Assembly: GCA_025934775.1 (NCBI GenBank)
Contig: JAICWO010000012.1
Location: 124,001 to 188,000, forward strand
Source: Gemmatimonadaceae bacterium
GTDB taxonomy: Bacteria > Gemmatimonadota > Gemmatimonadetes > Gemmatimonadales > Gemmatimonadaceae
DNA: 64,000 bases
Direction: 5' to 3'
This document shows positions 24,559-33,651 of this stretch, in pieces. Each line of letters starts with the position of its first letter. Position 1 is the first letter of the stretch. The position numbers were made by a program, and so were the translations under genes. The notes beneath the pieces are model-generated. The model ran no database searches, had not been told where the DNA came from, and saw nothing but the letters and a program-made list of their open reading frames with translations.

Positions 24559-26100
24559 ATGATTCGTCCGCTTCTCTGCGCGGCGCTGATCGCGTCGCCC
24601 TCCGTACTCGCCGCGCAGTCCCGATTCCGCGTCGAGGAAACCTCGATCTCCGCCGTGCACGCCGCGATGAAGGCGGGCCGACTGAGTTGTCGCGCGTTGG
24701 TGCAGGCGTATCTCGATCGCATCGACAAGTACGACAAGCGCGGACCCGCGATCAACGCGATCACGGTGGTGAACCACGACGCGCTCGCGACCGCGGATTC
24801 GCTCGACCGCGCGTACGCCGCGACGAAGCGCTTCGTCGGCCCGCTGCACTGCATCCCGATGATCGTGAAGGACAACTTCCAGACAGTCGGGCTGCAGACG
24901 GCGGCGGGCAACCTCGCGCTCGCCGGCTACACGCCGCTGGAGGACGCGTTCGAGGTGAAGCGCATCAAGGACGCGGGCGCCATTATATTAGCGAAGTCTA
25001 ATATGGCCGAGTTCGCGTTCAGTCCCTACGAGACCGTGAACTCCCTGCTGCCGGGGTATACGAAAAATCCGTATGCGCTCGACCGGGTGACGGCGGGCTC
25101 CTCGGGCGGGACGGCGGCGGCGGTCGCGTCGGATTTCGGCGAGGTGGGACTCGGCACCGACACCGGCAACTCGATCCGCGGCCCCAGCTCGCACCAGGCG
25201 CTCGTCGGCATTCGCTCGACGATGGGACTGACGAGCCGCGCCGGGATCGTGCCGCTCAGCCTCTTCGCCGACATCGCCGGACCGATGGCGCGGAGCGTTG
25301 CCGATGCCGTGACGGTGTTCCAGGTGGTGGCCGGCTACGACCCGAACGATCCGGTGACCGCCGCGGTCAAGGACAAGCCGCTCCCGGATTACATGGCGTC
25401 GCTCGTGCCCGGAGGTCTGAAAGGGGCGCGCATCGGCGTACTTCGCCAGGCATGGACTCGTTCTCCGTTGGACACCGGCGTTGCCGCGGTCTTCGACCGC
25501 GCGCTCGCCGACCTTCGCCGCGCCGGCGCGACGGTGCTCGACACCGTGATGGTGCCGCAGCTCGATTCGATTCTCCGGTCAGGCCGCGGCGGGTGCAATC
25601 CATTCAAGTACGAGTTCGAGCAGTGGCTCGCCGATCAACACGGCCGCGCGCCGGTGAAGTCGCTCGCGGAGATCGTTCGCTCAGGGAAATACCATCCGTC
25701 GATTCAAACGCGGCTCGAGGCGGCGCTGCGCGCGACGGCGCCCGACTCGACGCCCGCATGCGCGGCGCGGCAGCGCACGCGCGACGGGCTGCGCGCGGCG
25801 ACGACGCGAATGATGGACAGCCTGCATCTCGACGTGGTGATCTACCCGACGTGGAGCAACCCGCCGCGCCTGATCGGCGATCTGAACACGCAGGCCGGCG
25901 ACAACAGCCAGGTCTTCTCGCCGACGACGGGTATGCCGGCGATGACCGTACCGATGGGATGGACGCGCAACAACACGCTGCCCGCGGGGCTCACCTTCCT
26001 CGCGCGCGCATTCGACGAGCTGCGCATGTTCAAGATTGCGTATGGCTACGAGCAGGCGACGCATTGGAGGAGGGAGCCGAAGGTGGTCCGTGGATCGTAG
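24559..26100 (+). CDS. Exported amidase (amidase signature family)
   Basis: This 513-residue protein has a signal peptide (IRPLLCAALIASPSVLAAQ), so it probably acts outside the cytoplasm. The Ser-cisSer-Lys machinery is visible: Lys in PMIVKDNFQT, the cis-serine in VTAGSSGGTAAAVASD, and the nucleophile serine in GTDTGNSIRGPSS. The second glycine of the usual GTDTGGSIR is Asn here. It would hydrolyse an amide or peptide-like bond; the substrate is not predictable. A GTG two codons upstream is an alternative start. The last codons run into the 14-base tandem repeat that follows. An island of AT-ending codons covers 24981-25006. Confidence 0.9.
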   Translation: MIRPLLCAALIASPSVLAAQSRFRVEETSISAVHAAMKAGRLSCRALVQAYLDRIDKYDKRGPAINAITVVNHDALATADSLDRAYAATKRFVGPLHCIPMIVKDNFQTVGLQTAAGNLALAGYTPLEDAFEVKRIKDAGAIILAKSNMAEFAFSPYETVNSLLPGYTKNPYALDRVTAGSSGGTAAAVASDFGEVGLGTDTGNSIRGPSSHQALVGIRSTMGLTSRAGIVPLSLFADIAGPMARSVADAVTVFQVVAGYDPNDPVTAAVKDKPLPDYMASLVPGGLKGARIGVLRQAWTRSPLDTGVAAVFDRALADLRRAGATVLDTVMVPQLDSILRSGRGGCNPFKYEFEQWLADQHGRAPVKSLAEIVRSGKYHPSIQTRLEAALRATAPDSTPACAARQRTRDGLRAATTRMMDSLHLDVVIYPTWSNPPRLIGDLNTQAGDNSQVFSPTTGMPAMTVPMGWTRNNTLPAGLTFLARAFDELRMFKIAYGYEQATHWRREPKVVRGS

Positions 26101-26180
26101 ACGGTGGATCGTAGACCGTGGGACGTGGACCGTGGGACGTAGACCGTGGGGCGTGGTCAACGGTCAACGGTCAACGGTCG
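26090..26180. repeat. Tandem array: five 14-base units then three heptads
   Basis: Five 14-base units (26090-26159), such as GTGGATCGTAGACC and GTGGGACGTGGACC, are followed by three 7-base units (ACGGTCA, ACGGTCA, ACGGTCG; 26160-26180). The array begins inside the last codons of the amidase gene, whose stop lies in the first unit, and ends 15 bases before a terminator hairpin. It belongs to the GTGGAnn heptad family. Confidence 0.9.
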
Positions 26181-26195
26181 ACCCTCCACGCACCA

Positions 26196-26235
26196 AAAGC
26201 TACGGGAAGCGGCTCACGCCGCTTCCCGTAGCTTT
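26196..26235 (+). terminator. Strong intrinsic terminator-like hairpin after the amidase gene
   Basis: A perfect 18-base-pair stem (26196-26213 with 26218-26235) with a TCAC loop begins AAAGCTACGGGAAGCGGC and ends in TTT-CTCTC. It could act in both directions. It closes the amidase transcription unit. The remaining ~170 bases up to the next gene hold only a short inverted repeat (GTGCCAC at 26330-26336, GTGGCAC at 26344-26350) and no gene that I can support. Confidence 0.88.
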
Positions 26236-26408
26236 CTCTCCCCCACCTGACGAGCCGCGCCCCACCTTCAGCCGCGTGTCGCGGCCCTCCCATTCGCGGT
26301 CTCGCCGGGCAGACGTTAGAGCACCGTTCGTGCCACTACGAGCGTGGCACGGATCGTGACTCGACCAGGCGCGCACATCGCATCAACCCTCACCCTGGTC
26401 CACACATC

Positions 26409-26726
26409 ATGGGCTTCGATCAATACCACGAGCCGCCTGGCGAGCTTCCCGCCGCGACTCGCACCTTCGCGCGCATGATCGCGTCGCTCACCGAAGAAGC
26501 CGAGGCGATCGGCTGGTACGAACAACGGCTCGCCGTGGAGAAGGATCGCGAGGCGGTCGCCGTGATGCGCAACGCGCAGCACGAGGAGATGAAGCACTTC
26601 GGCATGGATCTCGAATTTCTGCTGCGCAAGAAACCGAAGTGGCGCGAGACGCTGCGCGGCATCCTGTTCAAGGATGGTGATATCGTGCAACACGGCGACG
26701 AAGCGGAGGAACGCACCGAGGAGTAA
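26409..26726 (+). CDS. Encapsulated-ferritin-like protein (EncFtn family)
   Basis: This is a 105-residue, two-helix protein. The helix segment SLTEEAEAIGWYEQRLAVEK followed by MRNAQHEEMKHFGMDLEFLL matches the half-ferritin EncFtn pattern. E30, E32, W36, Y37, E60 and H63 line up with the iron-site residues known in the Rhodospirillum rubrum protein, which oxidises Fe2+ inside an encapsulin shell and assembles its four-helix site from two subunits. The C-terminus (HGDEAEERTEE) lacks the short hydrophobic cargo tag expected for loading, and no shell gene lies in the window. No strong ribosome-binding site precedes the ATG. It is followed after 20 bases by a glycosidase gene that is probably unrelated. 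Confidence 0.85.
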   Translation: MGFDQYHEPPGELPAATRTFARMIASLTEEAEAIGWYEQRLAVEKDREAVAVMRNAQHEEMKHFGMDLEFLLRKKPKWRETLRGILFKDGDIVQHGDEAEERTEE

Positions 26727-26746
26727 CGGCGTATATCTTCGGAGTG

Positions 26747-28300
26747 ATGCTCTCCCTCCGACGGTCTCTTTCCCTCCTCGCACTCGCGCTCGGCACGGGC
26801 ACGACCGTACGCCCGCCGCTCCGACACATCCGCGTTCCACCGCCCGACGTGTCGCGTGAATTTCGCGCGGCGTGGGTGACGCCGATCGAAGATCGCGGCT
26901 TCCGTGACTGGCCGTCCGCGCCCGGGCTGTCGCCCGACTCGCAGCGCGCCGAGCTGCGCACGCTGCTCGACTCCGCGGCGGCGATCGGGCTCAATGCCGT
27001 GATCCTGCACGTGCGGCTGGCCGGCGACGCGATGTACCCGACGAAGTACGCGCCATGGTCGGCGCTGCTCACGGGCACATCCGGCGAAGCGCCGCGGCCG
27101 GCCTACGATCCGCTCGCGTACGCCGTCGAGCAGGCGCATGCGCGCGGACTTCAGCTCCACGCCTGGTTCAACCCGTTTCGCGCCGTGCTGCCGACGGTGA
27201 AAGGCAAGCTCGCGAAGACTCACGTCACCCGCACGCATCCGGAATGGATCCGGAAGTATGGATCGCAGACGTGGATCGATCCCGGAGATCCCGCGGCGCG
27301 CAAGTTCGTGCTCGAGACGATCCTCGACGTCGTGAAGCGGTACGACATCGACGGCGTTCACCTCGACGACTACTTCTATCCGTATCGCGAGTCGCGCGTG
27401 ATCACGCGGCGCGTGCATCACCACCGCGTCCGCGAGCGCCGAGACATCGAGTTTCCGGACGAGAAGACGTGGAAGAAGTACGGCAAGGCGGAGGGGTGGA
27501 CCGATCGCGACGCGTGGCGCCGCGCGAACATCGACGACTTCGTCCAGAGTCTGTATAGAGGCGTCAAGGCGATCAGGCCGTCGGTGCTCGTCGGCATCAG
27601 CCCGTTCGGCATCTGGCGTCCCGGCTCGCCGGCGGGGATCACGGGGCTCGACGCGTTCAACGAGATCTACGCCGACTCTCGGCGCTGGCTGGGCGAAGGG
27701 TGGGTGGACTACATCGCGCCGCAGTTGTACTGGCCGCTCGACGGCGCGGAGAATCGCTTCCGCGCGTTGGACGCCTGGTGGCGCTCGGAGAACCCGCAGA
27801 ACCGTTACGTCTGGCCGGCGCTGTACACGTCGCACGTGTTCGGTGGACGCGACGACTGGCCGCCTCAGGAGATCGCGGCGGAAGTCGATGCGATCCGGCA
27901 GTCGCGAGTCGGCACCACCGACGTGCCCGGGCACATTCACTTCAGGCTGAGCGCGTTGTTCGCGGACCACGGCGAGCTGGCCGCGGAGCTGGACGCGAAC
28001 GAGTACCAGCGCATGGCGCTCGTCCCATCGTTCCCTTGGCTCGGCAGCGAGAAGCCGGCGGCGCCGCTCGTCTCGGTCATCCCGGGAAGCGGTCCCGCGG
28101 CGATCGCGATCACGGCCGGCGACAGCACGCGCGTGAGGTGGTGGCTCGTACAGACGCGCGACAGTACGGGCGCATGGAGCGCGGCGCTCCGCCCGGTCGG
28201 TGACGCGCGACTGCCAATCGATGTCTCGCCGGCGGAGGTCGCGGTGCGCGCGATCAGCGCGACGGGGATTGCGAGCGAGCCCACGCTCGTCACACCGTAA
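26747..28300 (+). CDS. Family 10-like glycoside hydrolase (GHL10/DUF187), exported
   Basis: This 517-residue protein has a short signal sequence (LSLRRSLSLLALALGTGTT). The catalytic TIM-barrel segments are clear: EFRAAWVTPIEDRGFRDWP, GLNAVILHVRLAGDAMYPT, QLHAWFNPFRAVLPT, DIDGVHLDDYFYPY and GISPFGIWRPGSPAG. They match the GHL10 family thought to act on wall or extracellular glycans. A C-terminal beta-rich segment follows the barrel. A GTG one codon upstream overlaps the apparent ribosome-binding site, so the ATG was preferred. The gap to the next gene has a small GC stem (28315-28328) followed by TTCTTTC, a weak terminator at best. Confidence 0.88.
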   Translation: MLSLRRSLSLLALALGTGTTVRPPLRHIRVPPPDVSREFRAAWVTPIEDRGFRDWPSAPGLSPDSQRAELRTLLDSAAAIGLNAVILHVRLAGDAMYPTKYAPWSALLTGTSGEAPRPAYDPLAYAVEQAHARGLQLHAWFNPFRAVLPTVKGKLAKTHVTRTHPEWIRKYGSQTWIDPGDPAARKFVLETILDVVKRYDIDGVHLDDYFYPYRESRVITRRVHHHRVRERRDIEFPDEKTWKKYGKAEGWTDRDAWRRANIDDFVQSLYRGVKAIRPSVLVGISPFGIWRPGSPAGITGLDAFNEIYADSRRWLGEGWVDYIAPQLYWPLDGAENRFRALDAWWRSENPQNRYVWPALYTSHVFGGRDDWPPQEIAAEVDAIRQSRVGTTDVPGHIHFRLSALFADHGELAAELDANEYQRMALVPSFPWLGSEKPAAPLVSVIPGSGPAAIAITAGDSTRVRWWLVQTRDSTGAWSAALRPVGDARLPIDVSPAEVAVRAISATGIASEPTLVTP

Positions 28301-28354
28301 TAGCCTGATATCCTCCGCCGTCCGGCGGTTCTTTCAAATCTCCAAACGACACGA

Positions 28355-31300
28355 ATGCGCCTACGTCACTCGGCAGTCGTCGCATGCGCGCTGATCCCGT
28401 CGCTCCTCCTCGGCCAGCGCGCGCCCGCGCGCGGCGCTGCGCGCGAGCCCGCGGTGCGATCACTCGATTCGACTCGCTACGCCGAGGCGCCGCGCGATCT
28501 GCGCGGGCTGCGCTGGCGACTCGTCGGGCCGTTCCGCGGAGGGCGCGCGGTCGCCGTGGTCGGCGACCCGGTGCAACGCAGCGTGTTCTACTTCGGATCG
28601 GTGAACGGCGGCGTGTGGAAGACGACCAACGCCGGCGCGAGCTGGACGAACATCACCGATCGTGTGTCGACGATTTCATCCGTCGGCGCGATCGGGGTCG
28701 CGGCATCCGATCCGAACGTGATCTACGTCGGCGGCGGGGAAGCCGATCTGCGTGAGGACTGGACGTACGGCGACGGGATGTACCGGTCGACCGACGCCGG
28801 TGACACGTGGACCCACCTCGGGCTCGACGACGCGCGCCAGATCGCGCGCATCGTCATCGATCCGCGCGATCCCGACCGCGTCTTCGTCGCCGCGCTGGGG
28901 CATGCGAGCGGTCCGAACGCTACGCGCGGCGTCTATCGATCGCGCGACGGCGGAAAAACGTGGCAGCGCGTGTTGTTTCTCAACGACTCCACGGGCGCCA
29001 TCGATGTGGCGATGGATCCGGGCAATTCGCGCATCCTCTACGCCGCCATGTGGCGCATGGAACGCACGCCATGGGGATTCATCGCCGGTGGCGGGCGGAG
29101 CGGATTGTGGAAGAGCACGGACGGCGGCGACACGTGGAGCGAGCTCACCTTCAATCCGGGAATGCCGAAGAATCCCGTGGGGCGAATCGGCATCTCGGTG
29201 TCGCGCGCGAATCCGCGGCGCCTCTACGCGAACATCGAATGTCCGCCGGAGGATTCGACCGGCGGCATCTTCCGCTCGGACGACGCCGGCGCGACGTGGC
29301 ATCGCACGAACGGCGATCAGAGGTGGATGGTGCGGCCGTGGTATTACAACGTCGTGACGGCCGATCCGCAGGACACGAACACCGTCTTCGCGATGAACCT
29401 GGCGACGTGGAAGTCGAGCGACGGTGGGCGCACGTTCACGCGCATTCGCGTTCCGCACGGCGACACGCACGAGCTGTGGATCGACCCGAACGACGACCGC
29501 CGGATGATCAGCGGGAACGACGGCGGCGCGACGATCAGCCTCGACGGAGGCGCGACGTGGTCGTCGATCATGAACCAGCCGACGGCGCAGTTCTATCACG
29601 CGATCACCGACGACCAGTGGCCATACCGCATCTACGGCGCGCAGCAGGACAACACGACGGTCTCGATCAAGAGCCGCTCGGATGACGGCGTCATCACGGG
29701 CGACGATTGGTACGCGGTGGGGGGCGGCGAGTCGGGGTACATCGCGCCGAAACCCGGCGACCCGAACACGGTGCTCGCCGGTACGTACACGGGGACGATG
29801 ACGCGCTACGACGTGCGCACCAAGGAGACGAAAGATGTCTCCGTCTGGCTCAACAACTACGACGGCTGGGCCGCGGCTGACGTGCCGAACCGGTTCCAGT
29901 GGACGTATCCGATCGTGTACTCCACGCACGATCCAAAAGTGGTATACACGACTGCTAATCGCGTCTTTCGCTCGACGAACGACGGCGATAGCTGGGAACC
30001 GATCAGCCCCGATCTCACGCTGCACGACCCCAAGACCCTCGGCCCGGCCGGGGGCCCGATCACGTACGACATGACGGGCACGGAGTGGTACGCGACGATC
30101 TTCGCGTTCGCCGAGTCGCCGGTGACGGGAGACGTGTTGTGGGCGGGGAGCGACGACGGGCTCGTTCACGTCTCGCGCGATCGAGGCAAGACGTGGACGA
30201 ACGTGACGCCGCCGTTCCCGGGCAAGTACACGCGCGTCTCGATCATCGATCCCGGGCACTTCGATCCGGGCACCGCGTACGTCGCCGCCAACCGATATCA
30301 GCTCGACGATTTCGCGCCGTATCTGTACAAGACGACGGACTACGGGAAGACGTGGACGAAGATCGTGAGCGGCATTCCGGATGGCGCGTACACGCGCAGC
30401 ATCCGCGAAGACCTGGTGCGCCGCGGGCTCTTGTTCGCCGGGACGGAGACCGGCATCTACTACTCGACGGACGACGGGGCGCACTGGACGTCGCTGCAGC
30501 TCAATCTTCCGCGCGCGTCGGTGCGCGACCTCACGATCCACGGAAGCGATCTCATCGCCGCGACGCACGGGCGCGCGATGTGGGTGCTCGACGACATCTC
30601 TCCGCTGCGGCAACTCACGGATGGCGTGCGCGCGGAGGGCGTTCATCTCTTCGCGCCGGACACCGCGATTCGATTCGAGGGCGGCCACGCCACGACCACG
30701 AGCGCCGGCGAGAACCCGCCGGCGGGGGTGATCGTGGACTACTGGCTCGCCAAGCCGCTGGCGCCGCGCGATTCGCTCACGCTCGAGTTCCTGGACGCCG
30801 GCGGTAAGGTGATCCGCCGCTTTCGCGGCGCGGCTGATGAGGATTCTCTCAAATCCGCCGCGTTCGCGCGGGAAGCGGCGATGGACTCGCTGGCCGGCGT
30901 CGCGCGCATCCCCGGAAAGCAGCCGCGCGACACGCTCTCGAACAAGCCGCGCGGCACGCGCGAGCTCGCCGACGACACGCTCGCGTTCGTCCCCAGCGAT
31001 TCGATCGTGACCGGGCGCGGGGGTCTCAACCGATTCGTGTGGGATCTGCACTACCCGGATACGCACGAGGTCAAAGGCGTGGTCAACGATGAGGGCTCCA
31101 CGCGCGGGCCGTTCGTGGCGCCGGGGACGTACACGGTGCGGCTCACCGCGGCCGGCAAGACCTACACGCAGCCGTTCGTCGTGCGGGGCGACCCGCGGCT
31201 CACGACCACGCAGGCCGACTACGATGCGCAGCTCGCGCTCGCGCTCCAGGTGCAGGCCAAGACCAACGAGCTGTCGGACGCGGTGTCGCGCATTCTCGAG

Positions 31301-31690
31301 ATCGAGAAGGCGCTCGACGGCCGGACGGCGGATGCCAAGAGCCAGCCGTACGCCAAGCGCGTGAGCGACGCGGCGGCGCCGATTCACCGCTCGCTCGAGG
31401 CGCTCCGCGACTCGCTCGTCGAGATCCACTCGCACGCCGACGAGATCACGCTGCATTATCCGATTCGATATTACAATATGCTCCTGTCGCTCGCGGGCAT
31501 GGTGCAGAGCGCCGACGCCGCGCCGACGACGCAGGAGGGCGCGATCTACCGGGACCTCGCCGCCAAGGTCGATGCGCGGCTCGCTACGCTGCGCTCGATC
31601 GAGGCGACGCAGCTCGCCGGCTTCAATCAGTTGCTGAAGGAGCTCGACGTGCCGGCGGTGGTGCTCCCCAAGCCGCCGATCATTCCATGA
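28355..31690 (+). CDS. Large exported BNR/VPS10-type beta-propeller protein
   Basis: This 1111-residue protein has a signal peptide (AVVACALIPSLLLG). Residues about 60-760 carry many BNR/sortilin-type repeats, each with S/T-x-D-x-G-x-T-W, for example KTTNAGASWTNITD, YRSTDAGDTWTHLG, KSTDGGDTWSELT, RSDDAGATWHRTN and YSTDDGAHWTSLQ. They should fold into two propellers. The C-terminal third has PGTYTVRLTAAGKTYTQPF, a beta-sandwich, and then helices. Proteins with this build are common in Gemmatimonadota and Acidobacteria and are labelled glycosyl hydrolases or sortilin-like, without a shown substrate. It is probably outside the cell or in the periplasm. Confidence 0.9.
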   Translation: MRLRHSAVVACALIPSLLLGQRAPARGAAREPAVRSLDSTRYAEAPRDLRGLRWRLVGPFRGGRAVAVVGDPVQRSVFYFGSVNGGVWKTTNAGASWTNITDRVSTISSVGAIGVAASDPNVIYVGGGEADLREDWTYGDGMYRSTDAGDTWTHLGLDDARQIARIVIDPRDPDRVFVAALGHASGPNATRGVYRSRDGGKTWQRVLFLNDSTGAIDVAMDPGNSRILYAAMWRMERTPWGFIAGGGRSGLWKSTDGGDTWSELTFNPGMPKNPVGRIGISVSRANPRRLYANIECPPEDSTGGIFRSDDAGATWHRTNGDQRWMVRPWYYNVVTADPQDTNTVFAMNLATWKSSDGGRTFTRIRVPHGDTHELWIDPNDDRRMISGNDGGATISLDGGATWSSIMNQPTAQFYHAITDDQWPYRIYGAQQDNTTVSIKSRSDDGVITGDDWYAVGGGESGYIAPKPGDPNTVLAGTYTGTMTRYDVRTKETKDVSVWLNNYDGWAAADVPNRFQWTYPIVYSTHDPKVVYTTANRVFRSTNDGDSWEPISPDLTLHDPKTLGPAGGPITYDMTGTEWYATIFAFAESPVTGDVLWAGSDDGLVHVSRDRGKTWTNVTPPFPGKYTRVSIIDPGHFDPGTAYVAANRYQLDDFAPYLYKTTDYGKTWTKIVSGIPDGAYTRSIREDLVRRGLLFAGTETGIYYSTDDGAHWTSLQLNLPRASVRDLTIHGSDLIAATHGRAMWVLDDISPLRQLTDGVRAEGVHLFAPDTAIRFEGGHATTTSAGENPPAGVIVDYWLAKPLAPRDSLTLEFLDAGGKVIRRFRGAADEDSLKSAAFAREAAMDSLAGVARIPGKQPRDTLSNKPRGTRELADDTLAFVPSDSIVTGRGGLNRFVWDLHYPDTHEVKGVVNDEGSTRGPFVAPGTYTVRLTAAGKTYTQPFVVRGDPRLTTTQADYDAQLALALQVQAKTNELSDAVSRILEIEKALDGRTADAKSQPYAKRVSDAAAPIHRSLEALRDSLVEIHSHADEITLHYPIRYYNMLLSLAGMVQSADAAPTTQEGAIYRDLAAKVDARLATLRSIEATQLAGFNQLLKELDVPAVVLPKPPIIP

Positions 31691-31700
31691 GGAAACGCTG

Positions 31701-32687
31701 ATGCGTGCCGTCGTCATCACACGGCCGGGCGGACCGGAGGTCCTCGCGATCGAGGACCGCCCGCGGCCGGTGCCCGCCGCGGGCGAGATTCTCGTGCGGG
31801 TGCGCGCGTCGGCGCTCAACCGCGCCGACTTGCTGCAGCGCGAGGGGAACTATCCGCCGCCGCCGGGCGCGCCGGACATCCCCGGGCTCGAGTTTGCCGG
31901 CGAAGTGGCCGCAGTCGGCGCGCGCGTCACGCGCTGGCGCGAAGGCGACCGGGTGTTCGGCCTCGTCGCGGGCGGCGCGCACGCGGAGTATCTCGTCACC
32001 GACGCCGGGTGCGTTGCGCCAGTGCCGGACGCATTGTCGTGGACTGATGCCGGCTGCATTCCCGAAGCGTTCATCACCGCGCACGACGCGCTCGTGACGC
32101 AGGCCGGTCTGCGCGCGAACGAGTTCGTGCTCGTGCACGCGGTTGGCAGTGGGGTCGGACTCGCGGCCGTGCAGATCGCGCGCGCGTGGGGAGCGACGCC
32201 GTTCGGGACCGCACGGTCGCCGGAGAAGATCGAGCGCGCGCGCACGCTCGGCATGGCGGACGGGGTCGTGGTCGCGGGCGATCCTGGTGTGATCGTGGAC
32301 GCGACGCAGCGCTGGACCGGCAAGCATGGCATCGATGTGATCCTCGATCTCGTCGGCGGTCCGTACGTGGCCGCGGACATCCAGGCCGCCGCGCCGCGCG
32401 GGCGCATCATGCTCGTGGGATCGGTCGCGGGGCGGAGCGCGACGATTCCGAGCGGCATGATCCTGGGAAAGCGGCTCACGTTGCGCGGCACGGTGCTTCG
32501 CGGCCGCGGCGTGGAGGAGAAGCGCGTCGTGACGGCGGCGTTCGCGGCAGAGGTGGTCCCGCGCCTCGCGAATGGCGAGCTCGCGGCGACCGTCGACAGC
32601 GAGTTCGCGCTCGACGACATTCGCGCCGCGCACGAGCGGCTGGCGAGCAACGCGACGTTCGGCAAGGTCGCGCTGCGCGTGGAGTGA
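31701..32687 (+). CDS. NAD(P)H:quinone oxidoreductase (zinc-free ADH family, PIG3-like)
   Basis: This 328-residue protein is an MDR-type reductase. The N-terminal GroES-like half has VRVRASALNRADLLQREGNY and GLEFAGEVAAVGARVTRW. The Rossmann half has VHAVGSGVGLAAVQIARAWG for NADPH binding. The catalytic zinc ligands of alcohol dehydrogenases are absent, as in the quinone reductase/PIG3 branch (QRE-GNYPPPPGAPDIPG is typical). It would reduce quinones or related enones in the cytoplasm. It starts after a TGAGGA site only ten bases beyond the BNR gene stop, so the two may be co-transcribed, although no functional link is clear. Confidence 0.93.
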   Translation: MRAVVITRPGGPEVLAIEDRPRPVPAAGEILVRVRASALNRADLLQREGNYPPPPGAPDIPGLEFAGEVAAVGARVTRWREGDRVFGLVAGGAHAEYLVTDAGCVAPVPDALSWTDAGCIPEAFITAHDALVTQAGLRANEFVLVHAVGSGVGLAAVQIARAWGATPFGTARSPEKIERARTLGMADGVVVAGDPGVIVDATQRWTGKHGIDVILDLVGGPYVAADIQAAAPRGRIMLVGSVAGRSATIPSGMILGKRLTLRGTVLRGRGVEEKRVVTAAFAAEVVPRLANGELAATVDSEFALDDIRAAHERLASNATFGKVALRVE

Positions 32688-32690
32688 GCC

Positions 32691-33611
32691 CTACTGGCTG
32701 GTGCTGTCCTCGCTCTTGCCGAACAGCCCGGCGATGAACGGCTTCGCGATGCAGTCGTAGAAGCCTTTGCCGCCGCAGATCGAGCTGCCCTGCTTCTCGA
32801 CGTACGTCTTCACCTTCGTGGGATAGCTGTGGCAGTTGCGCGTGTTGCTGCCGTGCACGCAGCCGTTGTAGTGCAACAGGCCGCTGCTGATCGCGCCGGG
32901 CGTCACTTTGCCGGAATCGGACTTGATGTACTGGCTCAATATAAAAATACCGTACTTCAAGTTCGTTGAATCGCTCGCGAGATCCGTCCCGAACTTCTTG
33001 CTCAGCGCCTTGAGCCAGATCTTCGGGTAGACCTGCATCAGCCCCACCGCGCCGACGTTCGACAACGCGCTGCTCACGAACATTGCGTCCTCGGTGAGCA
33101 TCACGCCGAACACGACGGCCGGCGGGATGCCGCGAAGATAGGATTCGCGCACCGCGTAGTACGAGATCGAGTCGGCGCGCGCCTGGTCCATGCGGCCCGT
33201 CTTCACGAGCGAGGCCGCGAACGCGGCGCGATCGCGCTCGAACTGCGGCGAGCTCACGATCTGCGCGACCTTGCTGGTGTCCGCGGGCTTCGCCGCGAGC
33301 GCCGGTTTCGCCAACGGCAGCGCTCGCGTGAGCTCGGCGGCGATCGTCGGCTGATTCGCGAAGATCGGGTGGACGTGGCGGACCGAGTAGACGATCGCGC
33401 TCACGGTCACGAGAATGATGCCAAGGTCGCGTCCGCCGATCCCGACCCAGCGGAGCCACGGGCTGACCGGGCGCACTCGCCGGCCCGAATCGGGTGCGCT
33501 GCGCCGATCCTGCTCGCGGCGGCGCTCCTCACGGCTCGCGCCGCCCGGCGCGGCACCGGGAGCGGGCGGAGTTGGTGAGGGGGAGGCGGTCGGTGAGACG
33601 CTCTCGGACAT
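32691..33611 (-). CDS. Membrane-anchored lytic transglycosylase (SLT domain)
   Basis: This 306-residue protein has a Pro/Ser-rich cytoplasmic tail (about 1-50), one membrane helix (LGIILVTVSAIVYSV) and a periplasmic SLT domain. The catalytic glutamate is in VMLTEDAMFVSSALSNVGAV, followed by GLMQVYPKIW, the standard SLT signature. The later NLKYGIFILSQYIKSDSGK and GLLHYNGCVHGSNTRNCHSY complete the fold; four cysteines may form disulfides. It would cleave peptidoglycan with a 1,6-anhydro product. The codons for GIFILSQY are AT-rich. It converges on the quinone reductase gene with three bases between stops. Confidence 0.88.
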   Translation of the reverse strand: MSESVSPTASPSPTPPAPGAAPGGASREERRREQDRRSAPDSGRRVRPVSPWLRWVGIGGRDLGIILVTVSAIVYSVRHVHPIFANQPTIAAELTRALPLAKPALAAKPADTSKVAQIVSSPQFERDRAAFAASLVKTGRMDQARADSISYYAVRESYLRGIPPAVVFGVMLTEDAMFVSSALSNVGAVGLMQVYPKIWLKALSKKFGTDLASDSTNLKYGIFILSQYIKSDSGKVTPGAISSGLLHYNGCVHGSNTRNCHSYPTKVKTYVEKQGSSICGGKGFYDCIAKPFIAGLFGKSEDSTSQ

Positions 33612-33651
33612 CGCACGCGTTCAGTGCAAGGGATGCACCGACGCGCGAGCG

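Noticed and set aside
28676-31819. A 1047-codon minus-strand frame opposite the BNR protein gene
   Set aside because: It is a low-complexity Arg/Val/His sequence and has no family features; the BNR repeats are on the plus strand.
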